The notes beneath the pieces were generated by a model. The model had not been told where the DNA came from. It was given only the letters and a program-made list of their open reading frames with translations, and made no database searches. Source: an uncultured Prevotella sp. (GTDB taxonomy: Bacteria > Bacteroidota > Bacteroidia > Bacteroidales > Bacteroidaceae). Taken from it: a DNA stretch of 9,534 nt. The position numbers were made by a program, and so were the translations under genes. Position 1 is the first letter of the stretch; the number at the start of each line of letters is the position of its first letter. This document shows, piece after piece, positions 1-7,286 of the stretch. Location of the stretch: positions 9,233-18,766 of the forward strand of contig CAJOHP010000078.1 in NCBI GenBank assembly GCA_905234355.1, in the 5' to 3' direction.

Positions 1-89
1 ATGTCGGCATTCATCGTGCGGTAGTGGCCTGCCCAGTCGGTGTGCTCGCCGAAGAGGCACAGACGTCCGGGAACGAATAGTTTTATCAT
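1..89 (-). CDS. GHMP-family sugar/mevalonate-type kinase, N-terminal fragment cut by the window edge
   Basis: Reading leftwards from an ATG at 89, the 29 visible codons include PGRLCLFGEHTDWAG. This matches the first motif of galactokinase and other GHMP kinases (PGR-hydrophobics-GEHTD), which phosphorylate small sugars or mevalonate-like alcohols with ATP in the cytoplasm. The GHTDW form, with LCLF before it, resembles the unnamed bacterial GHMP kinases more than classical GalK, whose motif is PGRVNLIGEHTDYN. The frame is the same as that of trpS and is closed upstream only by the trpS stop. ATG 89 is the first start codon in it, 36 bases after that stop, so it is probably the last visible gene of the trpS operon. 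The ATP-binding motif and C-terminal half lie outside the window, so substrate cannot be inferred. Confidence 0.75.
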   Translation of the reverse strand, partial: MIKLFVPGRLCLFGEHTDWAGHYRTMNAD

Positions 90-125
90 CGTGTCTATGG
101 CTTGTTTTATGAGGTGGGGGATGGG

Positions 126-1217
126 CTATTTTGCCTTGAACATCTCAGCCTGCCGGCTGATGAGCTCATGGTCGTTGAAATAGTCTATGCGCATGGCCTG
201 CCGCACCTCCTGCATGGTCTGTGCGGCCACCTCGCGTGCCTGCTCGGTGCCCCGTCGCAGGATGTTGTATATCTCGGGAATGTCCTGCTCGAGCTCATGG
301 CGGCGCCGGCGCATGGGCTCGAGAAACTGGTTGAGCACCTCGTTGAGAAACTTCTTGCACTTCATGTCGCCCAGTCCGCCGCGGCGGTAGTGTTCCTTGA
401 GCTCGTCGAGGTTCTGGTATTCGGGCCAGAAGTTGCGGAAGTCGTCGTCGGTAGAGAAGGCGTCGAGATAGGTGAAGACGGCGTTGCCCTCGACATGTCC
501 CGGGTCGCTGACGTTGAGGTGCTGGGGGTCGGTGTACATCGAGCGCACCTTCTGCCACACCTCGTCCTTGGAGTCGGAGAGGTAGATGCAGTTGCCGAGC
601 GACTTCGACATCTTCTCCTTGCCGTCGGTGCCTGGCAGGCGTCGTGCCGTGACGTTTTCGGGCAGCATGATGCTTGGCTCGACAAGCACGGGGGCGTAGG
701 TATTGTTGAAGCGGGCCACCAGCTCCCTTGTGACCTCGAGCATGGGCTCCTGGTCTTCTCCCGCCGGCACGGTGGTGGCCTTGAAGAGGGTGATGTCGGC
801 AGCCTGGCTCACGGGGTAGCAGAAGAATCCGAGGGGGATGCTCTCGCCCTCGAAGCCGCGCATCTTTATCTCGGTCTTCACCGTGGGGTTGCGCTGCACA
901 CGGCTCACGCTGACGAGGTTCATCAGATAGGTGGTGAGCTCGGCGAGCTCGGGTATGTGGCTCTGTATGAAGAGCACGCACTTCGAGGGGTCGAGACCGG
1001 CAGAGAGCCAGTCGAGCGCTACGTTGACGATGCTCTGCCGGAGTTTCTCGGGGTTGTCGGCATTGTCGGTGAGGGCCTGCACATCGGCCATAAACACAAA
1101 CATGCGGTCGTACTGGCCTGCGTTCTGCAGCTCCACACGACGGCGCAGCGAGCCCACATAGTGGCCCAGATGCAATTTACCTGTAGGACGGTCGCCCGTC
1201 AGAATTACTTTTCCCAT
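126..1217 (-). CDS. trpS: tryptophanyl-tRNA synthetase
   Basis: This class I aminoacyl-tRNA synthetase of 363 residues charges tRNA-Trp with tryptophan in the cytoplasm. The N-terminus has TGDRPTGKLHLGHY (residues 7-20), which holds the HxGH ATP-binding motif at 16-19. KMSKS sits at 202-206 within GTDGKEKMSKSLGN. Further family blocks are QSHIPELAELT near 85-96 and PVSQAADITLFKA near 135-147. The length is close to the family's usual 330-360. The GDRPTG form of the first motif is the one seen in many Firmicutes, Bacteroidetes and auxiliary TrpRS enzymes, rather than the E. coli GxQPSG form. It starts at ATG 1217, 72 bases after the asparaginase stop, with no clear promoter in that gap, and is followed closely by the GHMP kinase. 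Function is secure. Confidence 0.97.
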   Translation of the reverse strand: MGKVILTGDRPTGKLHLGHYVGSLRRRVELQNAGQYDRMFVFMADVQALTDNADNPEKLRQSIVNVALDWLSAGLDPSKCVLFIQSHIPELAELTTYLMNLVSVSRVQRNPTVKTEIKMRGFEGESIPLGFFCYPVSQAADITLFKATTVPAGEDQEPMLEVTRELVARFNNTYAPVLVEPSIMLPENVTARRLPGTDGKEKMSKSLGNCIYLSDSKDEVWQKVRSMYTDPQHLNVSDPGHVEGNAVFTYLDAFSTDDDFRNFWPEYQNLDELKEHYRRGGLGDMKCKKFLNEVLNQFLEPMRRRRHELEQDIPEIYNILRRGTEQAREVAAQTMQEVRQAMRIDYFNDHELISRQAEMFKAK

Positions 1218-1289
1218 TTAGTCTTTCTGTATATATTTTCTTATTCTGTGGTTTGTCGTCTTGTCTGCCCTACACACGGGGGGGAGCGG

Positions 1290-2333
1290 TCATATCGTCA
1301 CCTCGCCGCAGAGGCTCTGGTTCATCATCCGGCGCACCTGTTCGTGACTGTCGTATTTAGCCTGCAGATACATGAGCTTGGTGACGGCCGCCTCGACGGT
1401 GGAGTCTCTTCCGCTGATGACGCCCGCCTGCTGCAGCTGCAGCCCGGTGTCGTAGCGTGCCATCTCGACATGTCCCTGCATGCACTGGCTCACGTTGACC
1501 ACCACCCTGCCGTGGCGTGTGGCCTCGCGCAGGGCACTGAGCAGCCAGGGGCTCTGCGGGGCGTTGCCCGAGCCGTAGGTGCGCATGACGATGGCACGCA
1601 GGTTGGGGGTGGCGATGATGTGGCGTATGAGGTCTTCGCGTATGCCGGGGAAGAGGGAGAAGATGATGACGTTGGCATCGAGGGCAAACTGCGGGGTGAA
1701 GGGCCGTGAGGCCGACGGGCGGTGTATGTGCTCGTCGTGGTAGGCTATGCTCACCCCGGCATCGGCCAGATGGGGGTAGTTGAACGACTCAAAGGCATTG
1801 AACTCGTCGGCGCTCTGCTTCGTGGTGCGGTTGCCCCGCATGAGGTGGCCGTTGAAGTAGATGCCCACCTCGGGCACCATGGCCGTGCCGTCGTGGCGCC
1901 GTGCAGCCGCTATCTCGATGGAGGTGATGAGGTTCTCCTTGCCGTCGGTGCGCAGCTGTCCGATGGGGAGCTGCGAGCCGGTGAGAATGACGGGCTTGGA
2001 GAGATTCTCGAGCATGAACGACAGGGCCGAGGCGGTGTAGGCCATCGTGTCGGTGCCGTGCAGGACGACGAAGCCGTCGTAGTCGGCATAATGGTCGCTG
2101 ATGATGTGTGCCAGCTCCGTCCATAGCCGGGGCGACATGTCGCTCGAGTCGATGGGCGGTGTGAACTGGTAGGTGGCGATGGACGTAGGGCTTGCCGCCA
2201 TGAAGTCGGCATCACGCAGCTCAGGCACACGGGAGAGCAGGTGCTCGAAGTCGAAGGGCTCCAGGGCACCGGTGCGCGGGTTGCGGTTCATGCCGATGGT
2301 CCCGCCGGTATAGATGAGTAGTATCTTGCTCAA
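1290..2333 (-). CDS. ansA: type I (cytoplasmic) L-asparaginase
   Basis: The 347-residue protein hydrolyses L-asparagine to aspartate and ammonia. TGGTIG at 9-14 supplies the nucleophilic Thr12. DSSDM near 62-66 is the substrate-binding loop. HGTDTMAYTAS at 92-102 carries Thr94 and Asp95. RGNRTTK ends in Lys172, the counterpart of the catalytic lysine of E. coli AnsA. There is no signal peptide, which fits the cytoplasmic type I enzyme. The segment SQCMQGHV matches the E. coli TQCMSGKV segment that holds the allosteric-site cysteine, so allosteric control by asparagine is possible (inference). The start is TTG 2333, because the TGGTIG motif begins only nine codons in, no ATG lies between, and TTG overlaps the porin stop by four bases (TTGA). 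This implies translational coupling to the porin. Confidence 0.95.
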   Translation of the reverse strand: MSKILLIYTGGTIGMNRNPRTGALEPFDFEHLLSRVPELRDADFMAASPTSIATYQFTPPIDSSDMSPRLWTELAHIISDHYADYDGFVVLHGTDTMAYTASALSFMLENLSKPVILTGSQLPIGQLRTDGKENLITSIEIAAARRHDGTAMVPEVGIYFNGHLMRGNRTTKQSADEFNAFESFNYPHLADAGVSIAYHDEHIHRPSASRPFTPQFALDANVIIFSLFPGIREDLIRHIIATPNLRAIVMRTYGSGNAPQSPWLLSALREATRHGRVVVNVSQCMQGHVEMARYDTGLQLQQAGVISGRDSTVEAAVTKLMYLQAKYDSHEQVRRMMNQSLCGEVTI

Positions 2334-3385
2334 AACTTGAAGTCGAGTTGCACGTCGACGAGGTTGTAGGTGAATCGGCCGATAGTGAGGGCGTCGTAGT
2401 TGCGTGTGTGCTCGTTGACGCGAGCATACTCCACGTTGAGCTGCAGGTTCTTGGTCAGGTGGTAGTCGAGTCCCACCTCATAGTTCACCTTGCGTATGCC
2501 CCAAGATGCCTCGTTGCGGTAGACGTCGTAGCGTGCCTTGGCATGGAGCTTGTCTTTGACGACAGGCACGATGCCCAGCACATAGAATCCGTCGGCCTCA
2601 TTGCCGTCGCGCACGTCGGTGCCGAAGCCCTTGCTGTGTATGTACTCAGCACGGAAGGTGTAGTCGTTTTTCTGGTAGTCGGCCGAAACGGCATAGCGGT
2701 CCTTATTGCCCACGCCGTCTCTTGAGCCCGTCCATCCGAAGACGCCCAGGCGCATGCCGTCGACGGGCATGAGCCATAGCCCGCCAATGACATCCTTGCG
2801 GTTGTCGGCATCCTTGCGGTTGATGCCCTCGCCGTTGAACACGCCTATCTGATAGTGCAGCCAGTTGCGCCCGCAGATGGGGAGCACGTCGCCCTGCACC
2901 TGCAGTCCGATGTCACGGCCGTTGCTGGGTTGCTCGCCTGTACGGTCGCTGAAGCCTGCCAGCTTGCTCACCGGCTGAGAGTAGTTCATAAAGCCCTGCG
3001 TGATGGGGTGCATGGGATTCTCAAAGGTAAAGGGGCGCTTGAACTGTCCGGCCTTGATGCGCACGGCATCATACTTCTGCCACTCGGCAAAGGCATCGAC
3101 CACACGGGGCGACGAGCCGAGCGTGGAGGTGTTGCCGTTGACCTGCATCTGCAGTTTCCAGTACCAGTCCTGCGAGATGCGTCCCTCGAGTGCCAGGCGC
3201 AGCAGTCGCAGCTGGAAGCTGTTCTCCTTTGCCCCGGTCTTGTCTAGGCCCTGATACTGCACCATGCCGTAGCCGCTCAGCTTCATGCTCTGCACCCACG
3301 CGGGCAGCTCCACGGTCTTTTTCTCTTGTGCTACGGCGGTCACGGCCAATAGCGCCGTGAGCCATACTATCCATGTTTTCTTCAT
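2330..3385 (-). CDS. OprO/OprP-type (phosphate-selective) outer-membrane porin
   Basis: The 351-residue protein starts at ATG 3385 with a clean signal peptide: MKK, a hydrophobic core to about residue 18, and likely cleavage after AVA (19) before QEKK. The mature part shows alternating beta-barrel strands such as WYWKLQMQVNG, AVRIKAGQFKRPFTFEN and NYEVGLDYHLTKNLQLNVEYAR. It ends in DVQLDFKF, with the C-terminal phenylalanine used for outer-membrane assembly. The GQFKRPF block followed by an SxRTGEQPSNGRDIG-like block is typical of the OprO/OprP family (Pfam Porin_O_P). In Pseudomonas these are phosphate or polyphosphate channels. In Bacteroidetes the solute is usually unknown, so the family name should not be read as a substrate. 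The gene begins 7 bases after the rRNA methyltransferase stop and overlaps the asparaginase start. Confidence 0.88.
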   Translation of the reverse strand: MKKTWIVWLTALLAVTAVAQEKKTVELPAWVQSMKLSGYGMVQYQGLDKTGAKENSFQLRLLRLALEGRISQDWYWKLQMQVNGNTSTLGSSPRVVDAFAEWQKYDAVRIKAGQFKRPFTFENPMHPITQGFMNYSQPVSKLAGFSDRTGEQPSNGRDIGLQVQGDVLPICGRNWLHYQIGVFNGEGINRKDADNRKDVIGGLWLMPVDGMRLGVFGWTGSRDGVGNKDRYAVSADYQKNDYTFRAEYIHSKGFGTDVRDGNEADGFYVLGIVPVVKDKLHAKARYDVYRNEASWGIRKVNYEVGLDYHLTKNLQLNVEYARVNEHTRNYDALTIGRFTYNLVDVQLDFKF

Positions 3386-3392
3386 ATTTTGG

Positions 3393-4871
3393 CTATGTTT
3401 CTCTGTTGTTGTGACAAGCCTGCGCTCTGCGCTCTAGCAGCACCACATTCTCCACGTGCGGCGTGTGGGGAAACATGTCGACGGGCTGCACCTGACTCAC
3501 CCCGTACTGCTGGTCGAGCACCTGCAGGTCGCGTGCCTGCGTGGCGGGATTGCAGCTCACGTAGACGATGCGCTGCGGGGCTGCCCGCAGGATGGTCTGC
3601 ACCACGTCGGGATGCATGCCGGCACGGGGCGGGTCGGTGATGATCACGTCGGGACGACCGTAGGTGGCGATGAAGTCGTCGGTCAGCAGGTCTTTCATGT
3701 CGCCGGCAAAGAAGAGCGTGTTGTCTATGCTGTTGAGTGCAGAGTTGACCTTGGCATCCTCTATGGCCTCAGGCACATACTCTATGCCGATGACCCGACG
3801 AGCCTGTCGGGCCACGAAGTTGGCGATGGTGCCGGTGCCGGTATAGAGGTCGTAGACCAGTTCATGACCGGTGAGCCCGGCAAACTCGCGCGCCACGCTG
3901 TAGAGGTGGTAGGCTTGCCGCGTATTGGTCTGATAGAACGACTTGGGGCCCACCTTGAAGCGCAGGCCTTCCATCAGTTCGCAGATGTGGTCACGCCCAT
4001 GGAAGAGGCGTATGTCCAGGTCGCCGATGGTGTCGTTGCACTTCTGGTTGTCCACATACATGAGCGACGTGATTTGCGGGAAGCGGTCGGCTATGTGCTG
4101 CATGAGCTCACGGGCCTGCTGCTCGCCCCCTGTCTCATCGTAATGAAACTGGAATATAACCATCCACTCGCCTGATGCAGAGTTCCTTATGATGACGTCG
4201 CGCAGCAGTCCGCGCTGTTCCCTCAGGTCGAAGAAGGCCATGCCGTGCTGCACGGCATAGTCGCGCACGGCATTGCGTATGGCATTGTGCAGGTCGTCCA
4301 TGAGCCAACACTTCTCGATAGGCAGAATCTTGTCGAAGGCCCCCGTCACGTGGAAGCCTATGGCAGGATGGTCCTTCAGCGAAGTGCCGCCAGCAGGGTC
4401 GGCCGCATGCTGCTCCAGCTGGCTGAACTGCTCCTTGGTGAGATAGCGCTTGTTGGCACATCCGAAGTCGAGCTTGTTGCGATATGCCTGCGTCAGCTCG
4501 CTGCCCATGATGGGCCGGAAGGGCGGCAGTTCCACCTTGCCTATGCGGTGCAGCTGGTCGTAGACCTGCTGCTCCTTGGCCCGCAGCTGCTCCTGATAGG
4601 GCAGCTGCTGCCATTTGCACCCGCCACACACGCCGAAGTGCTGACAGAAGGGCACGGCACGCACCTCGCTATACTGCACGTAGCGCACCACCTCGCCCTC
4701 GGCATAGGAGTGCTTCTTGCGGCGCAACTGCACGTCGCACACATCGCCCGGCACGCACCACGGCACAAAGACCACTAGGTCGCCCCAGTGGAACAGGCAC
4801 TTGCCTTCGGCAGCCACCGACTCTATGCGCACACCCTCAAGGAGGGGCAATTCTTTTTTCTTTCTGGACAT
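3393..4871 (-). CDS. rlmD: 23S rRNA (uracil-C5) methyltransferase, TrmA/RlmC/RlmD family
   Basis: This SAM-dependent RNA m5U methyltransferase has 492 residues from ATG 4871. An N-terminal TRAM-like domain precedes an iron-sulfur site with C76, C82 and C85 (Cx5Cx2C in FCQHFGVCGGCKW) and a fourth cysteine at 188 (IEKCWL). The methyltransferase domain shows SFYQTN at 311-316, DLYTGTGTIA at 341-350 (SAM binding), TDPPRAGMHP at 412-421, and catalytic C440 in VSCNPAT. The C-terminal MFPHTPHVENV includes the general-base glutamate (E474). A longer reading from TTG 4898 is rejected because that codon lies inside the promoter box. It is the first gene of the likely five-gene operon. The target could be U747 or U1939 of 23S rRNA, and the symbol is by family resemblance only. 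Annotation pipelines often call this family rlmD or rumA. Confidence 0.92.
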   Translation of the reverse strand: MSRKKKELPLLEGVRIESVAAEGKCLFHWGDLVVFVPWCVPGDVCDVQLRRKKHSYAEGEVVRYVQYSEVRAVPFCQHFGVCGGCKWQQLPYQEQLRAKEQQVYDQLHRIGKVELPPFRPIMGSELTQAYRNKLDFGCANKRYLTKEQFSQLEQHAADPAGGTSLKDHPAIGFHVTGAFDKILPIEKCWLMDDLHNAIRNAVRDYAVQHGMAFFDLREQRGLLRDVIIRNSASGEWMVIFQFHYDETGGEQQARELMQHIADRFPQITSLMYVDNQKCNDTIGDLDIRLFHGRDHICELMEGLRFKVGPKSFYQTNTRQAYHLYSVAREFAGLTGHELVYDLYTGTGTIANFVARQARRVIGIEYVPEAIEDAKVNSALNSIDNTLFFAGDMKDLLTDDFIATYGRPDVIITDPPRAGMHPDVVQTILRAAPQRIVYVSCNPATQARDLQVLDQQYGVSQVQPVDMFPHTPHVENVVLLERRAQACHNNRET

Positions 4872-4895
4872 CCGTTGATTTTTGCAATTTGCGTG

Positions 4896-4903
4896 CAAAG
4901 GTA
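4896..4903 (-). promoter_or_regulatory. Bacteroidetes -7 box (TACCTTTG) for the rlmD operon
   Basis: On the minus strand TACCTTTG fits the Bacteroidetes primary-sigma -7 consensus TAnnTTTG exactly and is followed by CACGC. It lies 24 bases upstream of the rlmD ATG, so transcription should begin near 4890 and give a short A-rich leader. No strict TTTG -33 element is seen at the usual distance, only a T-rich stretch. The same box shows that the TTG at 4898 cannot be the rlmD start. Confidence 0.6.
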
Positions 4904-4984
4904 AGCAAAATAATTGAGACGGAGAAAAAAATGCCTGTTTTTATACTACGGCATTGAGAATTTGATAATTACATGGCCGCAGAA

Positions 4985-5137
4985 TCACAAAAAGAAACCA
5001 TTCACTTTACGGCATGTAGAGTAGAAAATTGCGCCTTCTTCCGCACCATTCTGCCTATTGATAAAAATGATGATATAGGCAGCACGCTTGTCGTCGTGCC
5101 TGATGCTCGTAACGGGTCTTTGGTCGTCTTTGTTCAT
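4985..5137 (-). CDS. Possible small ORF, 50 residues, unrecognised
   Basis: An ATG at 5137 opens 50 codons ending with TGA at 4985. The frame is closed by a TAA shortly upstream, and an A-rich leader of the kind used by Bacteroidetes genes sits directly before the ATG. The product begins MNKDDQRPVTS, has a hydrophobic centre (AAYIIIFINRQN) and ends KVNGFFL. There is no signal peptide or known motif, and I do not recognise it. It starts 39 bases after the hydrolase stop, so it could ride on that transcript. A similar-length open frame exists on the other strand, so chance is a fair explanation. Confidence 0.22.
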   Translation of the reverse strand: MNKDDQRPVTSIRHDDKRAAYIIIFINRQNGAEEGAIFYSTCRKVNGFFL

Positions 5138-5176
5138 TTTATCTTGTTTTTATCGTTTTATTCAGAAAAGCAGGTT

Positions 5177-5836
5177 TTACAGATTTCTCTTGTTTCCTTC
5201 ATACGATAGTACATTCTCTTCCCATGCTTTCAAAAACGCAAGTTGTTCAGGAGTATGGAACCAGTGCTCACCACCTGGCATAATGGTGACTTGGCATTGG
5301 TGCTGTCTGATGAAGTCACGGCCTACCACTTCGCTCACCGCTCGACCTCCGGTCGCTTGCCTGGCAAGAACCATATCTACCTCGGGACGAAGAATAAAGG
5401 TGGGCACATTCCAATGAGTAATCGGATGGTTGATAACCCATTCGTAATAATCTTCTTCGCGCTGTGGCATCAGTTCGATGAATCTCCTCATGTCGAGAAT
5501 CGGCGATACGAAGAGAGTCTTTTCTACATCTTTACCTTGAAAGACAAGCAGCGAGAACCAGGCACCGATGCTGTTGGCACGGATGGATACCGACGGCCAG
5601 TTCTTATACAGGTAATCGCAAACATCGCTTAGCATAGGCAGCACCTCCCAAGGTTTGCGATCAACCGGTATGTCAATACCCAATACTTGATAACCCATCG
5701 GCACGGCCACTTTGGCAAAGGCCAATGCTTCTTCCTTATACCCATGTAATCCATGCACGAACAGAAAGACTTTCTTGTTTTTTGCACCTATGAGCAGGGC
5801 TGGTATAGAACAGATATGGTATACTTCTGCTATCAT
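5177..5836 (-). CDS. Alpha/beta-hydrolase-fold protein
   Basis: The protein has 219 residues from ATG 5836, with no signal peptide, so it is cytoplasmic. FVHGLHGYKEE at 26-36 is the HG oxyanion-loop motif of small alpha/beta hydrolases. The nucleophile elbow is IRANSIGAW with Ser89. Here the usual GxSxG has alanine in the first glycine position (A87-N-S-I-G91). An acid at D154 (RPEVD) and histidine H191 (GGEHWF) complete a plausible triad in the expected order. The best guess is an esterase, thioesterase or peptidase-like hydrolase, with unknown substrate. It begins 3 bases after the CAT-like gene's stop, so the two are almost certainly cotranscribed. It is the last clear gene of the accessory cluster. 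Confidence 0.8.
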   Translation of the reverse strand: MIAEVYHICSIPALLIGAKNKKVFLFVHGLHGYKEEALAFAKVAVPMGYQVLGIDIPVDRKPWEVLPMLSDVCDYLYKNWPSVSIRANSIGAWFSLLVFQGKDVEKTLFVSPILDMRRFIELMPQREEDYYEWVINHPITHWNVPTFILRPEVDMVLARQATGGRAVSEVVGRDFIRQHQCQVTIMPGGEHWFHTPEQLAFLKAWEENVLSYEGNKRNL

Positions 5837-5839
5837 TTG

Positions 5840-6484
5840 TTAGAATATCTTGTTGTCCGGAAAGTTCAGCCGATTAATCTCTTCTTGTAGATTGGCAAGA
5901 AATTTACCGGCATGGCCACCGTCCATCTGCGCGTGGTGGAACTGGAAGGAAATGGGCAGTTCGTATCGGAAACGCCTCTTTCTGTATCTTCCCCAAATCA
6001 TGAACGGGTTATTGAAAATTCCGCTGTTCATGCCCACGGCTCCGTCAATCTCGGTATCGATAATGGCCGATGTACCAATAACCATACATTCATCCGACAA
6101 GTCCCTGTCTGTGCAACTTTCAGCGACCTTCAATGTGTATTCCATATACTGCTGATTGAACAATTCTATGTCTTCGGTGAAGAGGATGTCACAAGAAGAC
6201 ACCTCGCCCTCTTTGTTCTTGACGATGGTATTGACAGCAAGACAGTCGTACTGCATCAGCTTGTCGCCGACAGGCAGGAGATAGAACTCTTTGACGGGAG
6301 AAGCGGCTTTGCCGATGCACCAGTCCAGCAGCATATTGAATTTGTATTTCTTCTTCCTGCTTATTCTTACCAACCGCGTCACATCGATTGTCTTGAAGAA
6401 TGTGACCATCGGGTTAGGGGCCTTCATCCATAGCTCAAAGGCTTGGGCACGGCTGGTGTCCTTGGGATTGATTCCCTGTCTCAT
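5840..6484 (-). CDS. Chloramphenicol-acetyltransferase-fold (CatA-like) acyltransferase
   Basis: The protein has 214 residues, the usual length of CAT enzymes. Near the C-terminus, ISFQFHHAQMDGGHAGKFL matches the CAT active site HHAxxDG, with catalytic His184 and structural Asp188. The N-terminus (DTSRAQAFELW) and the internal KKKYKFNMLLDWCIGKA block also follow the family layout. Known members transfer acetyl from acetyl-CoA to a hydroxyl, classically on chloramphenicol. Here the residue after DG is glycine, where CAT has phenylalanine, and the region that holds Ser148 in CAT looks changed. Drug resistance is therefore not supported, and the acceptor is unknown. ATG 6484 is preferred to the GTG one codon earlier because it overlaps the upstream gene's TGA as TGATG, a coupling arrangement. 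The hydrolase follows after 3 bases. Confidence 0.85.
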   Translation of the reverse strand: MRQGINPKDTSRAQAFELWMKAPNPMVTFFKTIDVTRLVRISRKKKYKFNMLLDWCIGKAASPVKEFYLLPVGDKLMQYDCLAVNTIVKNKEGEVSSCDILFTEDIELFNQQYMEYTLKVAESCTDRDLSDECMVIGTSAIIDTEIDGAVGMNSGIFNNPFMIWGRYRKRRFRYELPISFQFHHAQMDGGHAGKFLANLQEEINRLNFPDNKIF

Positions 6485-7215
6485 CACTCAATTACAAAAC
6501 TGCGGGGATAAAAGTCGCTGTAGAAACGTCCGTCGGTGGCGGTGAACTTCAAGACGCAGTAGTTAGGGTCGGTCACACCGCCAGAGTAGTATTGCTCGTC
6601 ACCCTCGCGCCAGATCATCTCTTTCGAAGCGGCATCCGTCAGTACCTCCATCGTACCTCTGAGCATCATGCCCTTGAAGCCTTCGGCATCGCAGAAATAG
6701 ATGCTGGCCTTGGGATTAGCCTTGTATTGTGCCACACGTATTGAGAACGTGTTGGTAGTAAAGTAGAATGTCTTGATACCCTCACGCTTGCGTGGCTTCA
6801 ACATAGCCTTGGTCCAGGGGAAACCGTCCTGATCGACTGATGAGATGTAGGCGATGGACTGTTTGTCGGCCATCTGGGCAATGAGTTCTTTAATGCCAGC
6901 CAAAGCGGGGTTGACATTTGTGACTTCATCGTTACTAACATCCAACGTTTGGCGCCAACGCTTTAGCTGGGGAAAGTACGATTTCATCATGCCAATATAC
7001 TCCTCTTTGGTGATGGGTTTCTTCAACCCCTCGTTTACTACACCAACAAACTGCGCACAATGTTCAATCATCTCGTCCATCGTGCAGTCCTGCAAGAACT
7101 TTCCATCCCTGTAGCAGTACATGCAGTAATCTTCGTTCTTACTGCCGTCGGCATTCGTGCCGAGAACTTCTTCGGTTAGCGGCATGCCGCAACTCTGACA
7201 GAATCTCTGATTCAT
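6484..7215 (-). CDS. Zinc-ribbon plus pyridoxamine-5'-phosphate-oxidase-like flavoprotein (copy A)
   Basis: The 243-residue protein has two parts. Residues 1-45 form a putative zinc ribbon with C6, C9, C31 and C34 (CQSCGMPL, then DYCMYCYRDGKF), followed by the TMDEMIEHC block normally found with that domain. Residues from about 105 form a split-barrel, pyridoxamine-phosphate-oxidase-like domain: SIAYISSVDQDGFPW, GIKTFYFTTNTFSIRV, ASIYFCD, and a C-terminal TDGRFYSDFYPRSF. Such domains bind FMN or F420-like cofactors and reduce small molecules; many are called general stress proteins. It starts at ATG 7215, 71 bases after the GNAT stop with no obvious TAnnTTTG box, so cotranscription is likely. 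Its stop overlaps the CAT-like start. A near-duplicate of its 3' half lies at 9193-9534. Confidence 0.9.
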   Translation of the reverse strand: MNQRFCQSCGMPLTEEVLGTNADGSKNEDYCMYCYRDGKFLQDCTMDEMIEHCAQFVGVVNEGLKKPITKEEYIGMMKSYFPQLKRWRQTLDVSNDEVTNVNPALAGIKELIAQMADKQSIAYISSVDQDGFPWTKAMLKPRKREGIKTFYFTTNTFSIRVAQYKANPKASIYFCDAEGFKGMMLRGTMEVLTDAASKEMIWREGDEQYYSGGVTDPNYCVLKFTATDGRFYSDFYPRSFVIE

Positions 7216-7286
7216 ATTTCTTCATTTTTTATTTGAATTTACCGCTAAGAATCCTTTTGCGCAGGCATTTTATAGCAGGCTTATAA

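Larger units (their letters stand above)
4872..5176. other. Intergenic stretch between the hydrolase and rlmD
   Basis: About 305 bases lie between the last gene of the accessory cluster and rlmD. The stretch holds the rlmD promoter at its left end and a doubtful 50-codon minus-strand ORF. A hairpin has arms at 5082-5086 and 5095-5099 (GCACG/CGTGC, 8-base loop). On the minus strand the hairpin is followed some 15 bases later by a short T-run, so it could be a weak terminator for the hydrolase transcript. That call is low confidence because the stem is short. A plus-strand open frame starting at 4973 also crosses the stretch and runs into the hydrolase 3' end. It has no recognisable domain and is probably not a gene. 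Confidence 0.5.

Noticed and set aside
102..1709. A 535-codon open frame on the plus strand
   Set aside because: It runs antisense through both trpS and asparaginase, spans the gap between them, and has a low-complexity Leu/Val/Gly/His-rich product. It is a shadow of GC-rich codon use in two secure genes.
3456..4175. A 239-codon plus-strand open frame
   Set aside because: It lies entirely antisense to the methyltransferase with its full motif set, and has no domain of its own.
4872..4898. A longer rlmD reading from TTG 4898
   Set aside because: The TTG falls inside the TACCTTTG promoter box, so it would not be in the transcript. ATG 4871 gives the normal family start.
4973..5209. A 78-codon plus-strand open frame
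   Set aside because: It has no recognised motif, its end overlaps the hydrolase 3' end, and all neighbouring genes are on the other strand. It is kept only as a note in the intergenic entry.
5840..6484. A chloramphenicol resistance gene call
   Set aside because: Only the general CAT fold and catalytic His/Asp are supported; pocket residues differ from known resistance enzymes.
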